Notes: generated by a model not told the origin, from the letters alone. A DNA stretch of 64,000 nucleotides from RGEC01 sp964626685 (GCA_964626685.1 CAZVJY010000001.1:124001-188000); one strand, 5' to 3'. Shown: positions 22,645 through 30,358, counted from the first letter of the stretch. Numbers and translations: made by a program.

Positions 22645-23721
22645 TTACTCGAAAGACAATTCTATTTCTCCACTGCGCGGTACCGCCTGGCAGGTAAGTA
22701 CATAGCCCTTTTCAATTTCATCATCGGTCAGTCCCTCGCGCTCCAGCATGTGCAGTTGGCCTTTGGTAACCTTGGCCCTGCAGGTGGTGCAAACGCCCAC
22801 GGTGCAGCTATAAGGCGGATCAATGCCATTTTTCATGCAGGCCTTGAGGATGGTGGTGTTTTCGTCGCAGGTTATTTGTTGCGATTTTCCATAAACATGC
22901 ACCGTCACACTGGCAGTTCCTGCAAATGCGGCCGCTTCTGTCACGGGCTCTGCTTTGGGCTCCGAAGAGGTTGGGGCAGAGAAATATTCGGTAAAGACAT
23001 TGCCTGCTGCCACGCCGGCTTTAGACAGGCCTTTTTTCACCACATCCATCATGGGTCCCGGACCGCAGATGTAATATTTATAATCGGCGTAAGAGCCGCC
23101 AATCTTGGATTGCAGCACGTTCACCACTTTATCTTCGCTGAGGTGGCCTTTCATGCCAAACCAGGTCAGTGGCGCCTGATCGTAGCTGTGAATAACCTTG
23201 AAACGGCCGGAATATTGCTTTTCCATGTCGGCCAATGCCTGCTTGAAAATCACACTGTCTGGGTTGCGGTTGGCATACACCAGCGTAACCTTGCTTCCGG
23301 CCTCGTGCATGAGCACCGCCTTGGAAATACCCATCATGGGTGTGATACCGCTGCCACCGGCAAAAAGCACATAGTGTGTGCTGCGGCCCGCATCGGGAAT
23401 AACGGTGAATTTGCCCATAGGAGCCATTACCTGCAGCACATCGCCTTCTTTTACGGCGGTATTCATGTAACCGCTCATGCGGCCCTGATCCACGCGCTTG
23501 ATGGTAACAGCAGGATGGGCATCGGCGGGTGCATAGGTGCACAGCGAATAGCTTCTGCGCACTTTTTCGCCGTTGATTTCGGCCTCAAAGGTGAGATACT
23601 GCCCGGCAGTGTATGAAAATGTTTCGGTAAGCGAAACAGGAATATCCAGGTGAAGGGTTACCGCATCGGCGGTTTCTCTTACTACTTTGTGTACGGCTAT
23701 GCCGTGAAATCCTTCTGACAT
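22645..23721 (-). CDS. PaaE-like ferredoxin reductase (FAD/NAD(P)H/2Fe-2S)
   Basis: The start is placed at the ATG at 23721 (358 residues); the longer open frame runs through the promoter. Domain order is that of phenylacetyl-CoA epoxidase reductase PaaE. The FAD-binding domain spans about residues 1-105 (AGQYLTFEAEINGEKVRRSYSLCT). The NAD(P)-binding domain is about 110-235 (YVLFAGGSGITPMMGISKAV, and YYICGPGPMMD). The C-terminal plant-type 2Fe-2S ferredoxin is about 270-358, with YSCTVGVCTTCRAKV and LTCQAVP supplying four Cys. It passes electrons from NAD(P)H through FAD to an acceptor. No paaABCD oxygenase genes are nearby, so the acceptor is unknown and a general ferredoxin-reductase role is as likely as phenylacetate degradation. 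Confidence 0.88.
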   Translation of the reverse strand: MSEGFHGIAVHKVVRETADAVTLHLDIPVSLTETFSYTAGQYLTFEAEINGEKVRRSYSLCTYAPADAHPAVTIKRVDQGRMSGYMNTAVKEGDVLQVMAPMGKFTVIPDAGRSTHYVLFAGGSGITPMMGISKAVLMHEAGSKVTLVYANRNPDSVIFKQALADMEKQYSGRFKVIHSYDQAPLTWFGMKGHLSEDKVVNVLQSKIGGSYADYKYYICGPGPMMDVVKKGLSKAGVAAGNVFTEYFSAPTSSEPKAEPVTEAAAFAGTASVTVHVYGKSQQITCDENTTILKACMKNGIDPPYSCTVGVCTTCRAKVTKGQLHMLEREGLTDDEIEKGYVLTCQAVPRSGEIELSFE

Positions 23722-23728
23722 TTGGTTG

Positions 23729-23736
23729 CAAAAATA
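23729..23736 (-). promoter_or_regulatory. Promoter -7 element of the PaaE-like operon (TATTTTTG)
   Basis: Perfect TAnnTTTG on the minus strand followed by C, only 7 nt before the chosen ATG. It also argues against the longer N-terminal extension. Confidence 0.65.
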
Positions 23737-23894
23737 AGTCCTCCGGAAGAAAAGTACATGCAGAAAATGTTGAACATGGGTCAGGATACTGCCTGAGTTG
23801 ACTCCCGGGGTTACAGAAGTAACAAACAAATGTGAAGAATGTTGGCAGAGAGCAGGAACAGGCCGCGTCTTGTCCTTGCTTATGGCAGCGTTAG

Positions 23895-23922
23895 AAGTTA
23901 GGAGTTAAGAGTCATGAGTTGA
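23895..23922. repeat. Degenerate heptad tandem repeat, consensus GAGTTAR, four units
   Basis: Units AAGTTAG, GAGTTAA, GAGTCAT and GAGTTGA follow each other without gaps, and GTTAGAA just upstream may be a worn fifth unit. Short heptad arrays like this occur in bacterial spacers; no function is implied. Confidence 0.55.
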
Positions 23923-23980
23923 GGCGATATGTGAAGCCCTACAGAAATACTAGTGTACAATTAAACCAAGAGACTTATTT

Positions 23981-24096
23981 CCCGTGGTTGGTCTTTGCGC
24001 AGCAAGACCGACCAGTATGCCTACAGTCCGCAGATATAAACATGTCCAATAAGGGTTGGTCTCACTTCACTGCGTTGCGCAAAGACCAACCATGGG
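23981..24096. repeat. Pair of related palindromes forming a larger inverted repeat (REP/BIME-like)
   Basis: Hairpin A has arms 23986-23995 (GGTTGGTCTT) and 24004-24013 (AAGACCGACC, with one G-T pair). Hairpin B has arms 24054-24062 (GGTTGGTCT) and 24083-24091 (AGACCAACC). In addition 23981-24000 is complementary to 24077-24096 at 19 of 20 positions, so the two hairpins can swap to one long stem with GCGC at the inner end. Such twin palindromes resemble REP doublets. The region is non-coding. There is no nearby transposase, and copy number elsewhere is unknown. Confidence 0.6.
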
Positions 24097-24106
24097 AAAA
24101 CCACAA

Positions 24107-25195
24107 TCACATCAACCGCTGATAGGCCCTCCACCAGCGGTCGGGCATTTCATCGTTGCACACTGTTTCGTAATCTCGGTAGCTGCAACCGATAAAAAAG
24201 GTCTTTTTGTCGTAGGGATGCGGAATTTCCATCCACCAGCGGTTGCTTTTGCGGCTCTTGTAAAAAATAATTTCATGGCCGGTGCTGCTCAAACGGTTTC
24301 GGTATATGAGAAAATCCTCGTGGTTGTGAACGGGGTGATCGTTGAATCTGGCACAGAAACCATCCAGAAAATACCAAATCATCTGCGACAGCAGCACATG
24401 GTCTGCGGGCTGTGGATTTTCGGGGTTTAATCCATAAAAATATGCTGAACTGAGGGTATTGCTTACCCCGGCATACCGGGCAAGTTTGGCAGCCTCTTCT
24501 GCATACAACCCATTGGGGCTTTGCAGCATCGTACCCGGCACATCCGCATAGCGGCAGGCGTTCATGTCAAACATCAGCAGGTGGGCGCTGCGCAAAATGG
24601 GTTCGGTTTCTTCCATGCTTGCCCGTATTTCTCCCAGGCGGTGGTTTTCGAAATACATTTTATCCAACACCGCTGCCGTTTGGTTGTTGATGTAATAGCT
24701 CTGGGTGGCCAGAAAGTCAATGTTGAAAAGGTAGCTGGGCTTTTCCACCAGAATCTGCCTGAGCGGCGTGCCTTCGTCCAGATCCACATCCGGACTCACC
24801 TTCACCACCTCTACGGGTTCTTTGGTTTGACGGTAGGCCTTGTAATAACCGTAAAGCAGCAAAGGATCGTGGCCAATGATAAGCACCTTCATGCCTGCGG
24901 CCAGCAATTCGCCGATGGCTTCGCTCATGGCAAACTGCCTGCTGTTGGCGTCGCCGTTCAGTTTCAGGTTGCCCAGATCGGCAACACCTAAGCTATCGAA
25001 GCGCCAGCTGAGCGAATAGAGCTTGCGCCTTACCTCATCGGCCGGATAGCCTGCACCCACAATGGCGACCTTACAGTTTTTGAGTTTGGGAAAGGAATTT
25101 CCGTGTATATGGATTTTGCCGCCCAGCAGTGAATCGCTGTTGCGAAAAGGGGCCCACACCGATTTATCTACCGGCTCGAAGAATGCATCCAACAT
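24107..25195 (-). CDS. Arginase/formimidoylglutamase-superfamily protein with eroded metal-binding motifs
   Basis: 362 residues from the ATG at 25195 (MLDAFFEPVDKSVWAPFRN); the longer frame overlaps the divergent glycosyltransferase. The overall pattern is that of the ureohydrolase fold found as 'arginase family' in Bacteroidota: VAIVGAGYPADEVRR, KVLIIGHDPLLLYGYYKAY, LLMFDMNACRYADVPG, SPNGLYAEEAAKLARYAGV and a C-terminus with PDRWWRAYQ. The canonical Mn ligands (GGDHS, DAHxD, SxDxDxxDP) are not intact: they appear as IGHD, VDLDEG and FDMNACRYADVP. It therefore may not be a classical arginase. The Bacteroidota subgroup as a whole seems to diverge at these motifs; the function is not established. 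Confidence 0.78.
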   Translation of the reverse strand: MLDAFFEPVDKSVWAPFRNSDSLLGGKIHIHGNSFPKLKNCKVAIVGAGYPADEVRRKLYSLSWRFDSLGVADLGNLKLNGDANSRQFAMSEAIGELLAAGMKVLIIGHDPLLLYGYYKAYRQTKEPVEVVKVSPDVDLDEGTPLRQILVEKPSYLFNIDFLATQSYYINNQTAAVLDKMYFENHRLGEIRASMEETEPILRSAHLLMFDMNACRYADVPGTMLQSPNGLYAEEAAKLARYAGVSNTLSSAYFYGLNPENPQPADHVLLSQMIWYFLDGFCARFNDHPVHNHEDFLIYRNRLSSTGHEIIFYKSRKSNRWWMEIPHPYDKKTFFIGCSYRDYETVCNDEMPDRWWRAYQRLM

Positions 25196-25282
25196 GCCTG
25201 CAAGTTCGCACCATTGTTGTGTTCCGCACGTTGCGATTCTTGCACATGTACAAAAAACCACACGCAACCCCATCTTTGCAGC

Positions 25283-26272
25283 ATGCCGCGGGTATCTGTG
25301 CTGATTCCAATTAAAAACGCCGAACCGTTTCTGGATGCGTGCCTGCAAAGCATACAGCAACAGTCATTCACAGATTGGGAATGCTACCTGCTGGATGACG
25401 GCAGCAGCGATGATTCCCCGGCCATCGCCCGCACATTTGTGGCTTCGGATGCGCGTTTTCGCATGGTTTCACCTAATGGCCAAGGCCTGATTGCCGCAAA
25501 CCGCAATTTGTTAGCGGCAGCCAAAGGCAAATTTGTTACCCGCATGGACGCAGACGATATCATGCCGAAGGATAAACTGGAAAATTTGGTACAAACACTC
25601 GAATCGGCCCCGCCCAAAACCATTGTCACAGGCAGGGTTCGGTTTTTCCCGGAAGAAAATTGCAGAACAGGCACCCGTTTTTACGAAAACTGGCTGAACG
25701 AACGCTGCGATAAAAATGACCACTGGCAACACATCTGGCGGGAATGCGTGATACCCAGCCCCTGCTGGATGATGCGCACCAATGAATTAAGAGAGGCCGG
25801 CTGCTTCGACGATGCCGTGTATCCCGAAGACTATGATATGGCTTTGCAGCTGTTTGTAAAGGGTTTTTCAGTGCAGTCCGCCCCTGGTATTTGCCATCAC
25901 TGGCGACAACACGATAACCGTTATTCCGTTAACAGCGAAAACTACAGTGCTGCCGCTTTCATGCAAATGAAATGGAATTACTGGAAAAAGATGTTTGTGA
26001 AAAGCAATGCCCCGGTGATGATTCTCGGCACCCTGGACAAAGGCAAACTGCTAAAGAAAATGGTGGAAACCGATGGCTATGAAGTTGGCTGGCTGGCGCA
26101 CAAAGCCCACATTGCAGGCAATGTGATTGACCATAAAACCATTTTACACTATCGCGATTATCCCTTTTCGGAAGAGGATGTTCTTATCTCGACCCTGTCA
26201 TCTATTGATAACCACAGCGAGATTTACGAATACCTAAAAAATCTTGGGGTACGGGTGTTTTGTTTTTGTTAG
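25283..26272 (+). CDS. Glycosyltransferase family 2 with C-terminal Rossmann-like extension
   Basis: 330 residues from the ATG at 25283; the open frame extends further upstream, but the stretch before MPRVSVLIPIKN is not GT-like and overlaps the divergent promoter region. CATCTTTG at 25271-25278 (one mismatch to TAnnTTTG) lies 4 nt before the ATG. Residues 1-235 are a GT-A domain: VSVLIPIKNAEPFLDACLQS, LLDDGSSDDSP, and the DXD-like TRMDADDIMP near residue 92. Residues 240-330 (VMILGTLDKGKLLKKM, then STLSSIDNHSEIYEYLKNLG) look like the nucleotide-binding C-terminal domain seen in some GT2 enzymes, with its usual glycine motif weakened. Donor and acceptor are unknown. It is convergent with thyA. 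Confidence 0.82.
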   Translation: MPRVSVLIPIKNAEPFLDACLQSIQQQSFTDWECYLLDDGSSDDSPAIARTFVASDARFRMVSPNGQGLIAANRNLLAAAKGKFVTRMDADDIMPKDKLENLVQTLESAPPKTIVTGRVRFFPEENCRTGTRFYENWLNERCDKNDHWQHIWRECVIPSPCWMMRTNELREAGCFDDAVYPEDYDMALQLFVKGFSVQSAPGICHHWRQHDNRYSVNSENYSAAAFMQMKWNYWKKMFVKSNAPVMILGTLDKGKLLKKMVETDGYEVGWLAHKAHIAGNVIDHKTILHYRDYPFSEEDVLISTLSSIDNHSEIYEYLKNLGVRVFCFC

Positions 26273-26292
26273 GTGGCTAACAGAGTTTGCTA

Positions 26293-27096
26293 TCACACCG
26301 CCACCGGCGCCTTGATCGCGGGCCAGGGATCGTAACTTTCCAGGATAAAATCGCTGTAATCGAATGCGAATAAATCCTTCACCTCAGGGTTTATTTTCAT
26401 AGTAGGATATGGTCTGGGTTCGCGGCTCAGTTGCTCTTTCACCTGCTCAAAATGGTTGCTGTAAATGTGCGCATCACCAAATGTATGTACAAAATCGCCG
26501 CACTGCAGCCCGCATACCTGCGCCATCATCATGGTCAGCAAAGCATAGCTGGCAATATTGAACGGCACACCCAGAAACAAATCTGCACTGCGCTGATACA
26601 GCTGACAGCTTAATTTGCCGTCTGCCACATAAAACTGAAACATGGTATGGCAGGGCATCAGCGCCATTTTGTCTATTTCGCCCACATTCCAGGCATTCAC
26701 CAGTATACGGCGGCTGTCGGGATTGTTTTTAATGAGGTTTATCGCATCCGAAATCTGGTCAATCACACGTCCGTCTTTTGCCTCCCAGCTTCTCCACTGT
26801 TTGCCGTAAACAGGTCCAAGCTCTCCGTTCGCGTCTGCCCATTCGTTCCAAATACTCACCCCGTGCTCTTTCAGATACGCAATGTTGGTTTCACCTTTCA
26901 AAAACCACAGCAATTCATAAATGATACTTTTTAAATGGACCTTTTTGGTGGTAATCAGCGGAAAACCTTCCTGCAGGTTAAAACGCAACTGTCCTCCAAA
27001 AACACTCACCGTGCCTGTTCCGGTGCGGTCGGTTTTGGGTGTGCCGTTTTTCATAACATACTCCAGAAAAGCCTCATAGGGAAAATGTGCAGCCAT
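26293..27096 (-). CDS. thyA: Thymidylate synthase
   Basis: Makes dTMP from dUMP with 5,10-methylenetetrahydrofolate. The 267-residue length matches the E. coli type. Visible motifs are DRTGTGTVSVFGGQLRFNL (folate/dUMP site), WNEWADANGELGPVYGKQWR, the nucleophile Cys149 in MALMPCHTMFQFYV, LSCQLYQRSADLFLGVPFN and the C-terminal IKAPVAV. The partner folA (dihydrofolate reductase) is not adjacent. The minus-strand element TACATTCG (27101-27108, one mismatch to TAnnTTTG) lies only 4 nt before the ATG, so the mRNA may be nearly leaderless. Confidence 0.97.
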   Translation of the reverse strand: MAAHFPYEAFLEYVMKNGTPKTDRTGTGTVSVFGGQLRFNLQEGFPLITTKKVHLKSIIYELLWFLKGETNIAYLKEHGVSIWNEWADANGELGPVYGKQWRSWEAKDGRVIDQISDAINLIKNNPDSRRILVNAWNVGEIDKMALMPCHTMFQFYVADGKLSCQLYQRSADLFLGVPFNIASYALLTMMMAQVCGLQCGDFVHTFGDAHIYSNHFEQVKEQLSREPRPYPTMKINPEVKDLFAFDYSDFILESYDPWPAIKAPVAV

Positions 27097-27100
27097 GATG

Positions 27101-27108
27101 CGAATGTA
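27101..27108 (-). promoter_or_regulatory. Probable promoter -7 element of thyA (TACATTCG)
   Basis: One mismatch to TAnnTTTG, followed by C, 4 nt before the thyA ATG on the minus strand. Confidence 0.45.
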
Positions 27109-27246
27109 ATTCAGTTACAATGAATGCTGTCAACATTTCAATCACATCCGCCGGGGAAAACCGCCCATAGAAACAAACCCTATCATTTTGGCAAAAAACC
27201 TTACACACCGTTATCATCCCTTGGATTAATCAATCTTTAATTTTCA

Positions 27247-27254
27247 TATCTTTG
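27247..27254 (+). promoter_or_regulatory. Promoter -7 element of the pyruvate dehydrogenase E2 gene (TATCTTTG)
   Basis: Perfect TAnnTTTG followed by C, 9 nt before the ATG at 27264; a TTGG at 27221-27224 may be the -33 box. The element overlaps the first codons of the longer open frame, which is therefore rejected. Confidence 0.7.
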
Positions 27255-27263
27255 CGCTCCGTT

Positions 27264-28505
27264 ATGGCTGAAGCAGTTAAATTGCCCAAAATGAGCGATA
27301 CAATGACCGAAGGTGTCATTGTAAAGTGGAACTACAAGGTAGGTGATTCCGTGAAAAGCGGCGATGTACTTGCCGAAGTGGAAACCGATAAAGCCACCAT
27401 GGATATGGAGGTGTATGCCAAAGGCAGCATTCTGTACCTGGTAGATGAAGGCAGTACCGTTCCTGTGGACGGTGTTATTGCCGTAGTAGGCGCTGCCGGT
27501 GAAGATTATCAATCGCTGCTCGGCGGTGCTCCTGCAGCCCCTGCTCCCGCAGCAGAAACACCCGCAGTAACGGTTGCAGAAACTCCTGCTCCAGTCGCAC
27601 AGGCCCCGGCGCCCGCGGCTCCTGTTCATGTTACAAACAACGACGACCGCTTAAAGGCTTCTCCATTGGCTAAAAAACTGGCAGAGGAAAAAGGCATAGA
27701 CCTGAATCAGGTTCAGGGCAGCGGAGAAAACGGCCGCATCGTGCGCCGCGATATTGAAACCTTTGTTCCCTCAGCTACGGCACCTGCCGCTGCATCACCC
27801 GCAATATCGTATGTTTCCGGTACAGAAAGCTTCGAAGAAGTGTCTGTTAGCCAGATGCGCAAAACTATTGCGGCCCGCCTCAGCGAAAGCAAATTCAGCG
27901 CACCCCACTTCTACCTTACCATGGAAATCAACATGGACAAGGCGGTGGCAGCACGCGAACAAATGAATGCCGTGAGCGAGGTAAAAATCAGCATGAACGA
28001 CCTGGTAATCAAGGCCGCTGCTGCTGCGCTGCGCAAAAACCCCAAGGTAAACAGCAGTTGGCTGGGCACCAAAATTCGCTACAACCATCATATTCACATC
28101 GGCGTTGCCATGGCAGTAGACGAAGGTCTTCTGGTTCCGGTAGTTCGCTTCGCTGATCAAAAAGGCCTCAGCCAAATCAGCGCAGAAGTAAAAGACTTCG
28201 GCAAACGTGCCAAGGAAAAGAAACTGCAGCCACAGGACTGGGCCGGAAATACTTTCACCATCAGCAACCTGGGCATGTTTGGCATTGAAGAATTTACCGC
28301 CATCATCAACCCACCTGATGCCTGTATTATGGCTGTTGGCGCGGTGAAGGATACCGTAGGCGTGGTTAACGGCGAAATCAAGCCCGTGAAAACCATGAAA
28401 GTCACCCTTAGCTGCGACCACCGCGTCGTGGATGGTGCCATTGGTGCGGCGTTCCTCAATACTTTCAAGGAATACCTGGAAGAACCGGTAAAAATGCTGG
28501 TATAA
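27264..28505 (+). CDS. pdhC: Pyruvate dehydrogenase complex dihydrolipoyllysine acetyltransferase (E2)
   Basis: Transfers the acetyl group from E1 to CoA within the pyruvate dehydrogenase complex. 413 residues from the ATG at 27264. One lipoyl domain (residues 1-76) carries the lipoylated Lys43 in VETDKATMDMEVY. An Ala/Pro-rich flexible linker follows, then the E1/E3-binding domain (about 128-165: ASPLAKKLAEEKGIDLNQV, GRIVRRDIE). The catalytic acetyltransferase domain ends with LSCDHRVVDGAIGAAF (His386). A single lipoyl domain and the linker composition favour pyruvate over branched-chain or 2-oxoglutarate E2, but this is not absolute. E1 and E3 genes are not adjacent. Confidence 0.92.
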   Translation: MAEAVKLPKMSDTMTEGVIVKWNYKVGDSVKSGDVLAEVETDKATMDMEVYAKGSILYLVDEGSTVPVDGVIAVVGAAGEDYQSLLGGAPAAPAPAAETPAVTVAETPAPVAQAPAPAAPVHVTNNDDRLKASPLAKKLAEEKGIDLNQVQGSGENGRIVRRDIETFVPSATAPAAASPAISYVSGTESFEEVSVSQMRKTIAARLSESKFSAPHFYLTMEINMDKAVAAREQMNAVSEVKISMNDLVIKAAAAALRKNPKVNSSWLGTKIRYNHHIHIGVAMAVDEGLLVPVVRFADQKGLSQISAEVKDFGKRAKEKKLQPQDWAGNTFTISNLGMFGIEEFTAIINPPDACIMAVGAVKDTVGVVNGEIKPVKTMKVTLSCDHRVVDGAIGAAFLNTFKEYLEEPVKMLV

Positions 28506-28538
28506 CCCGATACCGTATTTTCACGGCAGGCTTTTCTG

Positions 28539-29054
28539 ATGAAACTCAAATTCAACAACATCCGCGACCTTGCCGATGCGCGCTATGCAGCCGCTTCCAT
28601 GGCTGATTACATAGGATTTCGTATTGGCGGCCAGGATGAGCTTTCAGCCTCCGCCATTCAGGAGATTATTGGCTGGTGTGCAGGTCCTTCTGTAATACTG
28701 GAGATTGCTGACCATGTTGACATTGACAAAATCAACGCCTTGCTGAATACCCTGCCTGTAAATGGCATTGAGACTTCCGAACATCGCTTTGCAGAACTAA
28801 AAGAAGCCATTGCAGCACCTGATTTAATCTGGATTTTGAATACAGACAACACCGGAGACTGGATTTCCCACAGTAAATCATTATTGAACCGTATTAACCA
28901 CTTTTCGCAGGTTGAACCATCTGCAGAAATGGCTGAATCCGTTGCCAAAACGGAGCCTTGGGGCATCAGCTTAGATTGCTTTGAATCAGTATCAACCGGC
29001 ATCAAAGACTTTAGCGACTGGAATGATTTTTTTGAAGCCCTCGAAATTCTTTAA
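28539..29054 (+). CDS. TrpF-like TIM-barrel protein lacking the catalytic Cys
   Basis: 171 residues, short for phosphoribosylanthranilate isomerase (usually about 200-210). The N-terminus MKLKFNNIRDLADARYAAAS and MADYIGFRIG align with TrpF 'KICGIT..eDa..a...gAdyiGFvf', and the C-terminus GISLDCFESVSTGIKDFSDW resembles the TrpF tail 'lDvsSGvE..pGvKD'. The catalytic Cys of the KxCG motif is replaced (KFNN), and the strands around the catalytic Asp are not conserved. It may be a non-isomerase paralogue; I do not know its function. It follows the pdhC gene by 33 bp. Its TAA stop overlaps the promoter of the next gene. Confidence 0.62.
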   Translation: MKLKFNNIRDLADARYAAASMADYIGFRIGGQDELSASAIQEIIGWCAGPSVILEIADHVDIDKINALLNTLPVNGIETSEHRFAELKEAIAAPDLIWILNTDNTGDWISHSKSLLNRINHFSQVEPSAEMAESVAKTEPWGISLDCFESVSTGIKDFSDWNDFFEALEIL

Positions 29055-29059
29055 TTTTG
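29052..29059 (+). promoter_or_regulatory. Promoter -7 element (TAATTTTG) overlapping a stop codon
   Basis: Perfect TAnnTTTG followed by C. Its first three bases are the TAA stop of the TrpF-like gene. The next ATG begins only 5 nt after the element, so the lipoprotein mRNA may be leaderless. Confidence 0.65.
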
Positions 29060-29064
29060 CCCAT

Positions 29065-29322
29065 ATGAAACATTTTTTCCTTTTGATGGGTGCTGCTACC
29101 CTCTTCTTCTTTGCTTCCTGCTCAGGTGAAGGAGCCTACTCCGAAGAAGAAAAACAGGAACAGGACAGCACCGACAGTGCGCGTCAGGATGCTGATTTCG
29201 AAAAACTGGAAAATGAAAGCGGAAAGAGTGCAGACACAGCGTCCAAGTCCAAACTGCCAGATCCCTCAAAAAACCAGCAAGTAGCCGAACCCACGATATT
29301 AAAGGTTGAGGAGGCCAAGTAA
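29065..29322 (+). CDS. Small acidic lipoprotein of unknown function
   Basis: 85 residues from the ATG at 29065. The lipoprotein signal is MKHFFLLMGAATLFFFASC, with Cys19 in lipobox FASC. The mature part is short, disordered-looking and rich in Glu, Asp, Ser and Lys (SEEEKQEQDSTDSARQDADF). No domain is recognised. It probably sits in the envelope as a spacer or interaction protein. The stop is followed 3 nt later by the asd start codon, and its last codons contain the purine-rich GAGGAGG that could help asd initiation. Coding status is supported by the signal sequence, the promoter and tight packing. Confidence 0.72.
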   Translation: MKHFFLLMGAATLFFFASCSGEGAYSEEEKQEQDSTDSARQDADFEKLENESGKSADTASKSKLPDPSKNQQVAEPTILKVEEAK

Positions 29323-29325
29323 TCG

Positions 29326-30321
29326 TTGAAAATTGCCGTAGTTGGGGTCACCGGTCTGGTGGGCTCTAAAATGCTGCAGGTTCTTGCCGAACGGAACTTT
29401 CCCGTTACAGAACTTATTCCCGTTGCCTCTGAAAAAAGTGTAGGCAAGGAGATATTTTTAAACAATAAATCCTGGAAAGTAGTTTCCATGCAAACCGCCA
29501 TCGATGCTGCACCGGCAATTGCCCTGTTCAGTGCCGGCGGCTCTGTAAGTAAACAATATGCACCGCTTTTTGCTGCCAAAGGCACTTACGTTATAGACAA
29601 CAGCAGTGCATGGCGCATGGAAAAAGACATTCCGCTTGTGATACCGGAAGTCAATGCACATGCTTTGCATGCAAACTGCCATATTATTGCCAACCCCAAT
29701 TGCAGCACCATACAAATGCTTGTGGCCCTGAAACCCCTGCACGATCGCTATGGGATTAAACGCATTGTGGTGAGCACTTACCAGAGCGTAACGGGCACAG
29801 GACAAAAAGCCGTTGAGCAGATGAATGCGGAACGCGAAGGACGGCCTGTAAACGCAGTATATCCGCATCCCATAGACCGGAATATACTTCCGCATATTGA
29901 TGTTTTCCTCGAAAATGGTTACACCAAAGAGGAAATGAAGATGATAGTGGAAACCCGCAAAATCATGGAAGTACCCGATATGGCAGTTACAGCCACCACA
30001 GTGCGCGTTCCTACCACCGGCGGACATAGCGAAAGTATCAATGTGGAATTTGAAAATGATTTTGACCTGGCTGAGTTGCGCACTTTACTGAGCAAAGCAC
30101 CCGGTGTGGTAGTGCAGGATGATGTGCAGCACAACATTTACCCCATGCCTATCTGGAGCCACGATAAAGACGATGTTTTTGTGGGTCGTATGCGCCGCGA
30201 TGAAAGCCATGCCAACACCCTGAACCTGTGGGTGGTAAGCGACAATTTACGCAAAGGCGCTGCCACCAATGCTGTTCAAATTGCTGAAATGCTCATTCAA
30301 AAAGGTTTTGTTCTGGCATAA
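29326..30321 (+). CDS. asd: Aspartate-semialdehyde dehydrogenase
   Basis: NADPH-dependent reduction of aspartyl phosphate to aspartate semialdehyde, leading to lysine/diaminopimelate, threonine and methionine. 331 residues with a TTG start (the upstream frame is closed and the N-terminus MKIAVVGVTGLVGSKML is a complete NADP-binding motif). The catalytic Cys126 is in IANPNCSTIQM. ATTVRVPTTGGHSESINVEF gives the substrate-binding Arg and the catalytic His. GAGGAGG at 29308-29314 lies 11 nt upstream of the TTG, one of the few Shine-Dalgarno-like sequences in the window. Length and motifs fit the family. Confidence 0.95.
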   Translation: MKIAVVGVTGLVGSKMLQVLAERNFPVTELIPVASEKSVGKEIFLNNKSWKVVSMQTAIDAAPAIALFSAGGSVSKQYAPLFAAKGTYVIDNSSAWRMEKDIPLVIPEVNAHALHANCHIIANPNCSTIQMLVALKPLHDRYGIKRIVVSTYQSVTGTGQKAVEQMNAEREGRPVNAVYPHPIDRNILPHIDVFLENGYTKEEMKMIVETRKIMEVPDMAVTATTVRVPTTGGHSESINVEFENDFDLAELRTLLSKAPGVVVQDDVQHNIYPMPIWSHDKDDVFVGRMRRDESHANTLNLWVVSDNLRKGAATNAVQIAEMLIQKGFVLA

Positions 30322-30358
30322 GGATTTTTTCCATAACAGCCATATGTTTATAATTTCA

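Larger units (their letters stand above)
23737..24106. other. Non-coding gap with repeats (about 370 bp)
   Basis: No convincing gene is present; open frames here are short and lack family motifs. The stretch holds a degenerate heptad repeat (23895-23922) and a pair of related palindromes (23981-24096), listed separately. It separates the PaaE-like operon promoter from the end of the arginase-like gene, so it contains the 3' untranslated region of that gene and the upstream region of the reductase promoter. The lower coding quality and repeats look like a decayed or repeat-accumulating spacer. Confidence 0.6.

Noticed and set aside
22750..23616. A 288-codon plus-strand frame inside the PaaE-like gene
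   Set aside because: Antisense to a gene with complete FAD and 2Fe-2S motifs; the His/Ala-rich translation is a shadow.
25196..25360. Longer N-terminus of the arginase-like protein
   Set aside because: It overlaps the divergent glycosyltransferase coding region and does not resemble the family N-terminus.
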